From NCBI RefSeq assembly GCF_014647535.1, contig NZ_BMPJ01000001.1:62001-126000 (forward strand): a stretch of DNA of 64,000 nucleotides, written 5' to 3'. Source of the DNA: Thermus composti. Lineage in GTDB: Bacteria; Deinococcota; Deinococci; Deinococcales; Thermaceae. Every line of letters starts with the position of its first letter. Position 1 is the stretch's first letter. The position numbers and the translations under genes were made by a program. The notes beneath the pieces were generated by a model. The model was not told where the DNA came from and did not search any database. It saw nothing but the letters and a program-made list of their open reading frames with translations. Positions 9,218 through 19,016 of the stretch are shown here, piece by piece.

Positions 9218-10168
9218 ATGCGAGGAAAAGGCTGGCTGCTAGCGGGTATCGCCCTGATGGGCCTGGGTCTGGCCCAAGAATTTATCACCATCGGCTCCGG
9301 GGCCACCACGGGGGTCTACTTCCCCCTGGCCACGGGGATGGCCAAGCTGGTGAACGACGCCAATGTGGGCATCCGGGCCAACGCCCGCCCCACGGGCGGG
9401 AGCGTGGCCAACATCAACGCCATCGCCGCGGGGGAGTTTGAGGTGGCTCTGACCCAAAACGACATCGCCTACTACGCCTACCAGGGGTGCTGCATCCCCG
9501 CCTTTGAGGGCAAGGCGGTGAAGGGGATCCGGGCCCTGGCCGCCCTCTACCCCGAGGTGATCCACATCGTGGCCCGCAAGGACGCTGGCATCCGCACCGT
9601 GGCCGACCTCAAGGGCAAGCGGGTGGTGGTGGGGGACGTGGGCTCCGGCACGGAGCAGAACGCCCGGCAGATCCTCGAGGCCTATGGCCTCCGCTTTGAG
9701 GACCTGGGCCAGGCCATCCGGGTGAGCGCCACCCAGGGCATCCAGCTCATGCAGGACAAGCGGGCGGACGCCCTCTTCTACACCGTGGGCCTGGGGGCCT
9801 CGGCCATCCAGCAGCTCGCCCTCACCACCCCCATCACCCTGGTGGCGGTGGACCTGGCCAAGGTCCAGGCCATCGCCAAGAAGTACCCCTTCTACGTGGG
9901 CTTCAACATCCCGGGGGGCACCTACAAGGGCGTGGACGTGACCACCCCCACGGTGGCGGTCCAGGCCATGCTCATCGCCTCGGAGAAGCTCTCGGAGGAG
10001 ACCGTCTACAAGTTCATGAAGGCGGTCTTTGGCAACCAGGAGGCCCTCAAGAAGATCCACCCCAACCTGGAGCGCTTCTTCAGCCTGGAAAAGGCGGTGC
10101 GGGGCCTGCCCATTCCCCTGCACCCCGGGGCGGAGCGCTTCTACAAGGAAGCGGGGGTTCTGAAGTAA
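9218..10168 (+). CDS. TAXI-family TRAP transporter solute receptor (glutamate/glutamine-type)
   Basis: A 316-aa periplasmic receptor. After a signal peptide ending near GLAQ, the TAXI signature ITIGSGATTGVYFPLATGMA appears, followed by ARPTGGSVANINAI and GDVGSGTEQNARQIL. I recognise it as the orthologue of the T. thermophilus protein crystallised as a glutamate/glutamine-binding TAXI receptor; ligand identity here is by that homology. It delivers substrate to the fused TRAP permease encoded next, from which it is separated by a terminator-like hairpin. Confidence 0.9.
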   Translation: MRGKGWLLAGIALMGLGLAQEFITIGSGATTGVYFPLATGMAKLVNDANVGIRANARPTGGSVANINAIAAGEFEVALTQNDIAYYAYQGCCIPAFEGKAVKGIRALAALYPEVIHIVARKDAGIRTVADLKGKRVVVGDVGSGTEQNARQILEAYGLRFEDLGQAIRVSATQGIQLMQDKRADALFYTVGLGASAIQQLALTTPITLVAVDLAKVQAIAKKYPFYVGFNIPGGTYKGVDVTTPTVAVQAMLIASEKLSEETVYKFMKAVFGNQEALKKIHPNLERFFSLEKAVRGLPIPLHPGAERFYKEAGVLK

Positions 10169-10187
10169 ACTGAGGCGTCTATCCCCG

Positions 10188-10214
10188 GGGGCCCCGTCCT
10201 GGGGCCCCTTTTTT
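10188..10214 (+). terminator. Hairpin with T-run between TAXI receptor and TRAP permease
   Basis: Two copies of GGGGCCCC (10188-10195 and 10201-10208) form a strong stem with a 5-base loop, followed by six Ts. The GAGGTGG ribosome-binding site of the TRAP permease follows at once. It is probably a partial terminator that lowers permease expression relative to the receptor. Confidence 0.75.
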
Positions 10215-10223
10215 GAGGTGGCC

Positions 10224-12193
<1,970 letters not shown>

Positions 12194-12197
<4 letters not shown>

Positions 12198-12937
12198 GCC
12201 AGGTGGAACCCATCGTCCGCATCCGGAACCTGCACAAGTGGTTTGGCTCCCTCCATGTGCTCAAGGGGATCCACCTGGAGGTGGCCCCGGGGGAGAAGCT
12301 CGTCATCATCGGCCCCTCGGGCTCGGGGAAGAGCACCCTGATCCGGTGCATCAACCGCCTCGAGGACTTCCAGGAGGGCGAGGTGGTGGTGGACGGCCTG
12401 AACGTCAAGGACGAGAGGGCCTTAAAGGAGGTGCGGCGGGAGGTGGGGATGGTCTTCCAGCAGTTCAACCTCTTCCCCCACATGACGGTGCTGGAGAACA
12501 TCACCCTGGCCCCCATACGGGTGCGCCGCTGGCCCCGGGAAAGGGCCGAGAGGAAGGCCTTGGAGCTTCTGGAGCGGGTGGGGATCCTGGACCAGGCGCA
12601 TAAGTACCCGGCGGAGCTTTCCGGGGGGCAGCAGCAGCGGGTGGCCATCGCCAGGGCCCTCGCCATGGAGCCCAAGATCATGCTCTTTGACGAGCCCACC
12701 TCGGCCTTGGACCCCGAGATGGTGGGGGAGGTTCTGGACGTGATGCGGGACCTGGCCCGGGGGGGGATGACCATGCTGGTGGTGACCCACGAGATGGGGT
12801 TCGCCCGGGAGGTGGCGGACCGGGTGGTCTTCATGGACGGGGGGCAGATCGTGGAGGAGGGGAGGCCGGAGGAGATCTTCACCCGGCCCAAGGAGGAGAG
12901 GACCCGGAGCTTCCTGGAAAGGGTCCTGCACCACTAG
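12194..12937 (+). CDS. Amino-acid ABC transporter ATP-binding protein (GlnQ/HisP type)
   Basis: A 247-aa cytoplasmic ATPase. Walker A is [18 protein letters not shown] near residue 40, the Q-loop is [16 protein letters not shown], the ABC signature is [16 protein letters not shown], and Walker B is [20 protein letters not shown] followed by the H-loop VVTHEMGFA. The family powers polar amino-acid importers, so it almost certainly belongs with the binding protein and permease at 7.5-9.2 kb. It is translationally coupled (ATGA) to the TRAP permease, which sits between them. Confidence 0.95.
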
Positions 12938-12941
12938 GCCC

Positions 12942-13385
12942 GTGGACGGCCTTTTCCGCGCCCTCCAGGCCCTTTGGGACCCCAAGGCCCCGGGGGCCCT
13001 TAGGCGGCGCGGCCTCAGGCTTTACGCCCTGGGGTTGCTGGGGGTTCAGGGCCTTTTCCTACTGCTCCTCGCCCCTTTTCTGCCCCAGGCCCCCCATCCG
13101 GTCCTCGGGGCCTTCGCCCTCTTGGGCGGGGGCTGGCTCTTCTGGCTTGGGCGCAAGGCCTTTCAGGAAGCCCCGCCCGTGGCCTCCCTTGTGGCCGTGG
13201 GCCTTGGGGTCGCCGCTTTTTTCTTTCTGGGGGTGATGGGGCTCCTCCTTAGGCCCTGGGGGCTTGCGCTTTGGTTGGTGGGGCTTTGGGCCTTCGGGCA
13301 CCTTCTCAGGCGGGGCGAGGCCGGCCTCGAGGGAGGCGAAGGAGGTCCTGGGGGCGGAAACGGGCCAGGGCCTGGATCTCCTTGA
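12942..13385 (+). CDS. Hypothetical membrane protein
   Basis: A 147-aa protein of unknown function with three or four hydrophobic segments (about residues 27-47, 55-70, 79-101 and 105-122) and a glycine/proline-rich tail. It starts with GTG 4 bases after the ABC ATPase stop, so it may be co-transcribed. The last 80 bases run antisense into the 3' end of the patatin gene, and that tail looks like low-complexity read-through rather than conserved protein. I recognise no family. Confidence 0.6.
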   Translation: MDGLFRALQALWDPKAPGALRRRGLRLYALGLLGVQGLFLLLLAPFLPQAPHPVLGAFALLGGGWLFWLGRKAFQEAPPVASLVAVGLGVAAFFFLGVMGLLLRPWGLALWLVGLWAFGHLLRRGEAGLEGGEGGPGGGNGPGPGSP

Positions 13386-14154
13386 GGCGCTCTTGGGCCC
13401 GCTTTTGCCCCAGCTGGTAGACCAGGGGGAGCTTTTCGTGGTCAAAGGTGTCTATGGGGAAAGGGGGGTTTAGGACGAGGACCAGGTCCGCTTCCTTGAG
13501 GGCCAGGTCCTTAAGGCGCCTGCGGCTCGCCTCCCCCGCCAGGAGGGCGGCCTCGAGGGCCGTCCTGGGCGGTTCCTTGGGCGGCGGGTTGGAGACGTCC
13601 ACGGCCACCACCTTGGGGAAGAGGGCCTTGGCCGCCCGCACCGGCACCTTCTCCGCCACGTCCCCGTCCACCAAAAGCCGCCCCTCCCAAAGGACGGGGG
13701 GGAAGAGGCCGGGGATGGCGGCGCTGGCCAGGACCGCCTTCCACACGGGGCCCCGCCGCAAGACCACCCCCTCCCCGGTGAGGAGGTCCGCCGCCTGGAT
13801 GGCCAGGGGGATGGGGCTATCCTCTAACCGCGCCTCCCCGAAGAGGCGCTTCAGGCCCTCTTCCACCCGGGAGGGGTCCATGAGGCTTGGGCGCCGGAAG
13901 GCAGCGAAGAGGCGGGCTAGGAGCTTGAGGTTCCCCGCGCGGCGGAGCTGGGCCACCTCCTCGTCAAAGACCGCTTGGTGGATCTTCCAGGGGTCCTTGT
14001 GGCCGAAGGCCCAGGCGGCGGCCGCCAAGGCCCCGGCGGAGCTTCCCGCAAGGGCCCGGATGGGGACGCCCGCCTCTTCCAAGACGGCGAGCACCCCCAG
14101 GTGGGCGTACCCCCGGACGCCCCCTCCTCCTAGGGCCAAGGCCACGCCCCGCAC
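13306..14154 (-). CDS. Patatin-like phospholipase (RssA/YchK family)
   Basis: A 282-aa serine hydrolase. It opens with the oxyanion-hole glycines LALGGGGVRGYAHLGVL, has the nucleophile elbow GSSAG (Ser39) and the catalytic aspartate in VDGD (Asp163, usually DGG or DGA in the family). It is a likely lipid acyl hydrolase; the physiological lipid is unknown. There is no signal peptide. It starts with GTG only 3 bases after the stop of the antitoxin-like gene, so the pair shares one promoter. It converges on, and overlaps by 80 bases, the membrane-protein gene on the other strand. Confidence 0.88.
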   Translation of the reverse strand: MRGVALALGGGGVRGYAHLGVLAVLEEAGVPIRALAGSSAGALAAAAWAFGHKDPWKIHQAVFDEEVAQLRRAGNLKLLARLFAAFRRPSLMDPSRVEEGLKRLFGEARLEDSPIPLAIQAADLLTGEGVVLRRGPVWKAVLASAAIPGLFPPVLWEGRLLVDGDVAEKVPVRAAKALFPKVVAVDVSNPPPKEPPRTALEAALLAGEASRRRLKDLALKEADLVLVLNPPFPIDTFDHEKLPLVYQLGQKRAQERLKEIQALARFRPQDLLRLPRGRPRPA

Positions 14155-14157
14155 GGC

Positions 14158-14571
14158 CTAGTACCCGAGGCCAAGCTCCTGGGCCTCGCGGGTGAGCTCG
14201 TCCAGGATCTCCCGTCCCCGCTTCCTCGAGGCCTCCAGGTAGGCCAGAAGGTCTTTGGCCCGCACCCGGCGGTGGGCGCCTACCTTGTGGTAAGGGATCT
14301 TCCCCTCCTCCAGAAGCCGGACCAGGTAGGGCCGGGAAACCCCCAGGAGCTCGGCCGCCTGGCTCGTGGTGAGCTCCGCCTCCAAGGGGACGATGCGCAC
14401 CGGTTCGCCCCGGGAAAGGGCTTCCAGAAGCTCCTGGAAGAGCTGGACAAGCTCGGGGGTGAGGACCAAGGAGGCTTCCTCGAGGCGCAGGACTTTGCCG
14501 GGGGCGAGCTTTTCCCGGAAGACCCTGAGGGCTTCCGCGGAGGGCACAGGGGCGAAGACGAGACCGCTCAT
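14158..14571 (-). CDS. Antitoxin-like DNA-binding protein (excisionase/MerR-type HTH)
   Basis: A 137-aa protein. Residues about 65-115 are an excisionase-family winged helix (LTTSQAAELLGVSRPYLVRLL then EEGKIPYHKVGAHRRVRAKD). The tail REILDELTREAQELGL is typical of antitoxins that sit in front of PIN-domain ribonuclease toxins. No PIN gene follows; a patatin-like lipase starts 3 bases downstream. The promoter has two direct repeats that could be its own operator. The role as an antitoxin is inference; it could simply be a regulator of the lipase. Confidence 0.75.
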   Translation of the reverse strand: MSGLVFAPVPSAEALRVFREKLAPGKVLRLEEASLVLTPELVQLFQELLEALSRGEPVRIVPLEAELTTSQAAELLGVSRPYLVRLLEEGKIPYHKVGAHRRVRAKDLLAYLEASRKRGREILDELTREAQELGLGY

Positions 14572-14589
14572 ACCTACCTCCCGGGTTCC

Positions 14590-14618
14590 AGCATACCTGA
14601 TAAACGAAATAAACGCAA
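14590..14618 (-). promoter_or_regulatory. Promoter TTGCGT-17-TATGCT with direct-repeat operator
   Basis: Read on the minus strand, TTGCGT (14613-14618) and TATGCT (14590-14595) are 17 bases apart. A GGGAGGT ribosome-binding site precedes the ATG at 14571. Two copies of the 7-mer CGTTTAT (14600-14606 and 14609-14615), 9 bases apart, lie in the spacer and overlap the -35 box, a likely autoregulatory site for the HTH protein. Confidence 0.65.
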
Positions 14619-14678
14619 CAGGGCCTAAAGGTAGCCCTCGTAGGCCCGGAGCGTTTCGGCGAAGGGTCTCCTTCTAGG

Positions 14679-14684
14679 TAGAAT
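14679..14684 (+). promoter_or_regulatory. -10 box TAGAAT for trpC, leaderless
   Basis: TAGAAT ends 6 bases before the trpC ATG at 14691, and no ribosome-binding site separates them, so the transcript is probably leaderless. The -35 region is poor. Confidence 0.5.
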
Positions 14685-14690
14685 GAGCCC

Positions 14691-15455
14691 ATGCGGCCGG
14701 ACCTTGCCCGCGTTCCCGGGGTCTTGGGGGAGATCGCTAGGAGAAGGGCCCTGGAGGTGGCCCCCTACCCCTTGCCCGAGGCCCAGGCGGTGCCCTCCTT
14801 CAAGGAGGCCCTCCTCCGCCCGGGGCTTTCCGTGATCGCCGAGGTGAAGAAACAAAGCCCCTCGGAAGGGCGCATCCGGGAGGTGGACCCGGCGGAGGCC
14901 GCCTTGGCCTACGCCCGGGGCGGGGCCCGGGCCATAAGTGTCCTCACCGAGCCCCACCGCTTCGGGGGAAGCCTTTTAGACCTCAAGCGGGTGCGGGAGG
15001 CGGTGGACCTGCCCCTCCTTAGGAAGGACTTCGTGGTGGACCCCTTCATGCTGGAGGAGGCCCGGGCCTTCGGGGCGAGCGCCGTCCTCCTCATCGTGGC
15101 CCTTCTGGGGGAGCTGACCGGCGCTTACCTGGAGCGGGCCCGGGCCTTGGGCCTGGACGCCCTGGTGGAGGTGCACACGGAAAAGGAGCTGGAAATCGCC
15201 CTCGAGGCCGGGGCGGAGATCCTCGGCGTCAACAACCGCGACCTCGCCACCCTGCGCATAGACCTCGCCACCGCCCCCCGCCTGGGCCGCCTGGCCCGGG
15301 ACCGGGGTTTTGAGGGGGTCTTGGTGGCGGAGTCGGGGTATGCCCGCAAGGAGGACCTTAGGCCCTTGGCGGGGCTTTTTGACGCGGTCCTCATCGGCAC
15401 GAGCCTCATGAAAAGCCCCGATCTGGAGGGCGCCCTCCGGGAGCTTGTAGGATAG
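14691..15455 (+). CDS. trpC: Indole-3-glycerol phosphate synthase
   Basis: A 254-aa TIM-barrel enzyme of tryptophan synthesis that closes carboxyphenylamino-deoxyribulose-5-phosphate to indole-3-glycerol phosphate. Diagnostic motifs are [12 protein letters not shown] (catalytic lysine), [27 protein letters not shown] and [10 protein letters not shown], with VAESGYA near the C-terminus. Length and sequence match T. thermophilus TrpC. It is separated by 4 bases from hisA, pairing one tryptophan and one histidine step. Confidence 0.97.
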   Translation: MRPDLARVPGVLGEIARRRALEVAPYPLPEAQAVPSFKEALLRPGLSVIAEVKKQSPSEGRIREVDPAEAALAYARGGARAISVLTEPHRFGGSLLDLKRVREAVDLPLLRKDFVVDPFMLEEARAFGASAVLLIVALLGELTGAYLERARALGLDALVEVHTEKELEIALEAGAEILGVNNRDLATLRIDLATAPRLGRLARDRGFEGVLVAESGYARKEDLRPLAGLFDAVLIGTSLMKSPDLEGALRELVG

Positions 15456-15459
15456 CCCC

Positions 15460-16176
15460 ATGCAGGTGATCCCCGCGGTGGACCTAAAAGGGGGAAGGGC
15501 GGTGCGCCTTTACGAGGGGCGTCCCGAGGCGGAGAGCGTTTACGGCGACCCCCTGGAGGCCGCCCTCCGCTGGCAGGAGGCGGGGGCCCGGCTCCTCCAC
15601 CTGGTGGACCTGGACCGGGCCCTGGGCACCGGGGATAACCTAAAGGCCCTCCGGCGCATGGCCAAGACCCTTTCCGTCCCCTTCCAGGTGGGCGGGGGGA
15701 TCCGCTCCTTGGAGGCCCTGGAAGAGGTCTTGGCCCTGGGGGCAAGCCGGGCGGTGGTGGGCACCGTGGCGGTGAAGGACCCCGGGCTTTTGGAGAGGAT
15801 GCTTTCCCTGGCGGGCCCCGAGCGCCTGGCCGTGGCCTTGGACGCCCGGGGGCTTGAGGTGGTGGTCTCGGGGTGGCAGGAGGCCACGCCCGTTTCCGCC
15901 CTGGACCTCCTTAAGGCCTGGGCGGGGATGGGGGTGCGCTGGGTGATCTACACCGATGTTCGCCGGGACGGGACGCTTAAGGGCCTGGACCTGGAGGTGG
16001 TGGCCCGGGTGCGGGAGGCCTGGCCCCACGGCCTCATCGCCGGGGGCGGGATCGCCTCGGTGGAGGACCTCCTGGGCCTAAGCCGGCTGGGGGTGGAGGG
16101 GGCCCTGGTGGGGAAGGCCCTTTACGAGGGGCGTATCCCCTTGGAGGCCGTGTCGGGTAAGCTGAGGGCACCATGA
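15460..16176 (+). CDS. hisA: Phosphoribosyl-ProFAR isomerase (histidine synthesis)
   Basis: A 238-aa (beta-alpha)8 barrel. It opens with VIPAVDLKGGRAVRL (catalytic Asp in AVDLK), has LVDLDRALG and QVGGGIRSL in the first half-barrel, and YTDVRRDGTLKG and IAGGGIASVEDL in the second. This two-fold pattern and the VDLK opening identify HisA rather than HisF. It performs the Amadori isomerisation in histidine synthesis. The gene overlaps the next one by 4 bases (ATGA). Confidence 0.94.
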   Translation: MQVIPAVDLKGGRAVRLYEGRPEAESVYGDPLEAALRWQEAGARLLHLVDLDRALGTGDNLKALRRMAKTLSVPFQVGGGIRSLEALEEVLALGASRAVVGTVAVKDPGLLERMLSLAGPERLAVALDARGLEVVVSGWQEATPVSALDLLKAWAGMGVRWVIYTDVRRDGTLKGLDLEVVARVREAWPHGLIAGGGIASVEDLLGLSRLGVEGALVGKALYEGRIPLEAVSGKLRAP

Positions 16177-16487
16177 GGCTCGCCGGATGGATCCTTCTCC
16201 TCACCGCCCTCCTGGTGGGGGTGGGGGCGGTGTACCTGGGCCTCCAGGTCCCCTTCCTCGAGGTCCCCTCCCCCTGGGGACCCTTGCCCCTCGCCTTCCT
16301 CCTGGGCGGGGGGTACGCCCTCGGGCTCCTCGCGGGCCTGGCCTACGCCCTGGCCTTCTGGGCCCGGGGGGTGGCCCAGGGGCGGGCCTTGCGGCGGGAG
16401 ATCGCCCGGCTCCAGGGGGAACTGAACGCCCTCAAGCGGGAGCGGATTGAGGAGATCCCCAGGATCCCTGACCGGGACGAGGCATGA
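16173..16487 (+). CDS. LapA-like small membrane protein
   Basis: A 104-aa protein with two hydrophobic segments (about residues 3-24 and 42-70) followed by a basic, coiled-coil-prone tail (RALRREIARLQGELNALKRE). This is the LapA/DUF1049 layout; in enterobacteria LapA works with LapB in envelope lipid control. Function in Thermus is unknown. It overlaps hisA and recJ by 4 bases each, so it is part of the same transcript. Confidence 0.7.
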   Translation: MRLAGWILLLTALLVGVGAVYLGLQVPFLEVPSPWGPLPLAFLLGGGYALGLLAGLAYALAFWARGVAQGRALRREIARLQGELNALKRERIEEIPRIPDRDEA

Positions 16488-18481
16488 GCCGGGTCCTCTG
16501 GCGGGTTCTTTCCCTCCCTCCCATTCCGGAGTGGCGGGAGGTGATGGCCGCCTTCGGGGTGGGCCCGGAGGCCGCCTTGGCCTACTGGCACCGGGGGGTG
16601 CGGCGCAGGGAGGACCTGGCCCCGCCCCTTAGGCTTCTTCCCCTTAAAGGTCTGGAGGAGGCGGCGGCCCTTTTGGAGGAGGCCATCCGCCGGAAAAAAA
16701 GGATCCGCATCCACGGGGACTACGACGCCGACGGCCTCACGGGGACGGCCCTTTTGCTCCGGGGGCTAAGGGCCTTGGGGGCCGAGGTCCACCCCTTCAT
16801 CCCCCACCGGCTGGAGGAAGGGTACGGGGTGCTGATGGAGCGGGTTCCCGAGCACCTGGAGGCCTCGGACCTCTTCCTCACCGTGGACTGCGGCATCACG
16901 AACCACGCCGAGCTCAGGGAACTCTTGGAAAACGGGGTGGAGGTCCTGGTCACCGACCACCACACCCCCAAGGAGACGCCCCCGCCCGGCCTGGTGGTCC
17001 ACCCCGCCTACACCCCCGGGCTTGCCGAGCACCCCACGGGGGCGGGGGTGGCCTTTTTGCTCCTCTGGGCCCTTCACCAGCGCCTGGGCCTTCCCCCACC
17101 CCTGGAGTACGCCGATCTGGCGGCGGTGGGCACCATCGCCGACGTGGCCCCCCTCTGGGGCTGGAACCGGGCCCTGGTGCGGGAGGGCCTTTCCCGCATC
17201 CCCGCTTCCCCTTGGGTGGGCCTGAGGCTCCTCGCCCAGGCGGTGGGCTACACGGGGAAGGCGGTGGAGGTGGCCTTCCGCATCGCCCCCCGCCTCAACG
17301 CCGCAAGCCGTCTGGGGGAGGCGGAGAAGGCCTTAAGGCTTCTCCTCACCGATAGCGAGGCGGAGGCCCGGGAGCTGGTGGAGGAGCTTTCCCGCCTGAA
17401 CGCCCGCCGCCAGGCCATTGAGGAGGCCATGTTGAAGAGGCTCCTCCCCCAGGCCGACCCCGAGGCCAAGGCCATCGTCCTCCACGACCCCGAGGGCCAC
17501 CCTGGGGTGATGGGCATCGTGGCGAGCCGGATCCTCGAGGCCACCCTGCGCCCCGTCTTCCTGGTGGCCCAGGGAAAAGGGACGGTGCGAAGCCTCGCCC
17601 CCGTTAGCGCCGTGGAGGCCCTAAGGAGCGCCGAGGACCTCCTTTTGCGCTACGGGGGGCACAGGGAGGCGGCGGGCTTCGCCCTAGACGAGGCCCTTTT
17701 CCCCCGGTTCAAGGAGCGCATAGAGGCCTTCGCCGCCCGCTTCCCCGACCCCGTGCAGGAGGTGCCTCTTCTCGGGGTTTTGCCTCCCCCTTCCCGCCTC
17801 GCCGAGCTATACCGGGCTTTGAGCGCCCTGGAGCCTTTCGGCGCGGGCAACCCCGAGCCCCTCTTCCTCCTTTCGGGGGCCCCCGAGGACGTGCGCCTTT
17901 TGGGAGAGGGGAAGCACCTCGCCTTCCGGTTGGGGGGGGTGCGGGTGGTGGCCTGGCGCATGGGGGATAGGCCCTTGCCCCAGGAGGTGGAGGCGGCGGT
18001 GGCGGTTTCGGAAAACCGCTTCAATGGCACCGTGAGCTACGAGGCCCAGGCCCTGGACCTAAGGCCGCCGGGGGAGCTTGTGGCCGAGGGGGAGGCCTTC
18101 GCCTTTCCCGTCCCCTTGGAGGAGGCCTTGGCCCGGGCGCGGATGGGGGAGGGGGTTTATATCCCGGAGGAGAACCTCGAGGGCCTGGCCTACGCCCGGA
18201 AGCGGGGCTTCCGCCTTCTTCCCCCGGGGGAGGCTTCCCTTTGGCTTGGCCTTCCCCCTTTTCCCGTGTGCCCCAAGCGGGTGGAGGTGGCCCTGGGGGC
18301 GGAGACCAGGCGGCGCCTTGCCCTTCCCCCGGCCCTTGCCACCCCGGAGGAGCTCCTTAAGGCCCACATCGCCCAAAGGCTCCTTCTCGCCTACGAGAGG
18401 CGGCATCCCGTGCTCTTCAGCGAGGCCCTTTGGGCCTACTGGGAGGTAAGCCGTGTACAGGAGCCCGCGGGAGGCCCATGA
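16484..18481 (+). CDS. recJ: Single-stranded-DNA-specific exonuclease RecJ
   Basis: A 665-aa DHH-family 5'-3' exonuclease for recombination and mismatch repair, essentially the length of T. thermophilus RecJ. The metal-binding motifs are GDYDADGLTGTALL (Asp79, Asp81, Asp83), VDCGITNHAEL, VTDHHTP and the ADLAAVGTIADVAPL stretch. The DHHA1 motif (RYGGHREAAGF) lies near residue 387, followed by the OB fold and a C-terminal extension. It overlaps the upstream gene by ATGA; the 3' end overlaps the start of the next, interrupted gene. Confidence 0.96.
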   Translation: MSRVLWRVLSLPPIPEWREVMAAFGVGPEAALAYWHRGVRRREDLAPPLRLLPLKGLEEAAALLEEAIRRKKRIRIHGDYDADGLTGTALLLRGLRALGAEVHPFIPHRLEEGYGVLMERVPEHLEASDLFLTVDCGITNHAELRELLENGVEVLVTDHHTPKETPPPGLVVHPAYTPGLAEHPTGAGVAFLLLWALHQRLGLPPPLEYADLAAVGTIADVAPLWGWNRALVREGLSRIPASPWVGLRLLAQAVGYTGKAVEVAFRIAPRLNAASRLGEAEKALRLLLTDSEAEARELVEELSRLNARRQAIEEAMLKRLLPQADPEAKAIVLHDPEGHPGVMGIVASRILEATLRPVFLVAQGKGTVRSLAPVSAVEALRSAEDLLLRYGGHREAAGFALDEALFPRFKERIEAFAARFPDPVQEVPLLGVLPPPSRLAELYRALSALEPFGAGNPEPLFLLSGAPEDVRLLGEGKHLAFRLGGVRVVAWRMGDRPLPQEVEAAVAVSENRFNGTVSYEAQALDLRPPGELVAEGEAFAFPVPLEEALARARMGEGVYIPEENLEGLAYARKRGFRLLPPGEASLWLGLPPFPVCPKRVEVALGAETRRRLALPPALATPEELLKAHIAQRLLLAYERRHPVLFSEALWAYWEVSRVQEPAGGP

Positions 18482-19016
18482 GGCCAGGATCTACACCGGA
18501 GCCTACCGGGTCTACGGGACCCTCTACCTGGTACCCGGTTCCGGCACCGCCGACCTCCTCAACTAGGAAAGGCCCTACCTGCCCGTGACCGGGGCCCTCC
18601 TCTACGCCCCCGGGTTCCGCCACCCCCCGGAGGCCAAGGACCTCAAGGCCTCCCTGGGCTTTCTCGCCCTGCGCAAGGAGCGGATCCAGTGGGTGGCCGG
18701 GGGAAGGCCCAGTAAGCCCCGGACGAGCCCCGCCCTCCTGGAGAAAAGGCGCCTCGCCTTCCTCTTCGGGGACTACCTCCTGGCGGGGGCGCTTTGGCTC
18801 CCCCGGGGGGTGCGCCTTTCCGACTACCTTTCCCAGGCCAAGCCCTTCCAGTCCCTTTTGGAGGCCTGGCTTTACGTCCTCTCCCCGGAAAAGCCCATGG
18901 TGGAGCTGGACCCCATGGAACGCTTCCCCTTCGTCACGGTGAACCTCCGCCTGGCGGAGGGGGTGGCCGAGGCCCCGGGGGAGGATAAGGACCCCCGGCT
19001 CACCCTATTTGGCTGA
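18453..19016 (+). pseudogene. Two-repeat hypothetical protein interrupted by an in-frame TAG
   Basis: Reading from GTG 18453 gives 37 codons, an in-frame TAG at 18564-18566, and then an open frame to 19016, 187 codons in all. Both parts are clearly one protein. The first half (GTLYLVPGSGTADLLN-stop-ERPYLPVTGALLY) matches the second half (GALWLPRGVRLSDYLSQAKP then EAWLYVLSP), and the stop aligns with the glutamine of DYLSQ. A single CAG-to-TAG change would explain it. GTG 18585 could restart translation of the second repeat only. It overlaps the recJ 3' end by 29 bases and valS by 17. The family is not recognised with certainty. Confidence 0.7.

Noticed and set aside
7561-9309. A 582-codon open frame on the minus strand opposite the amino-acid ABC genes
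   Set aside because: It is the antisense shadow of two well-supported genes, rich in Gly, His, Gln and Pro without domains; long shadows are expected at about 70% GC.
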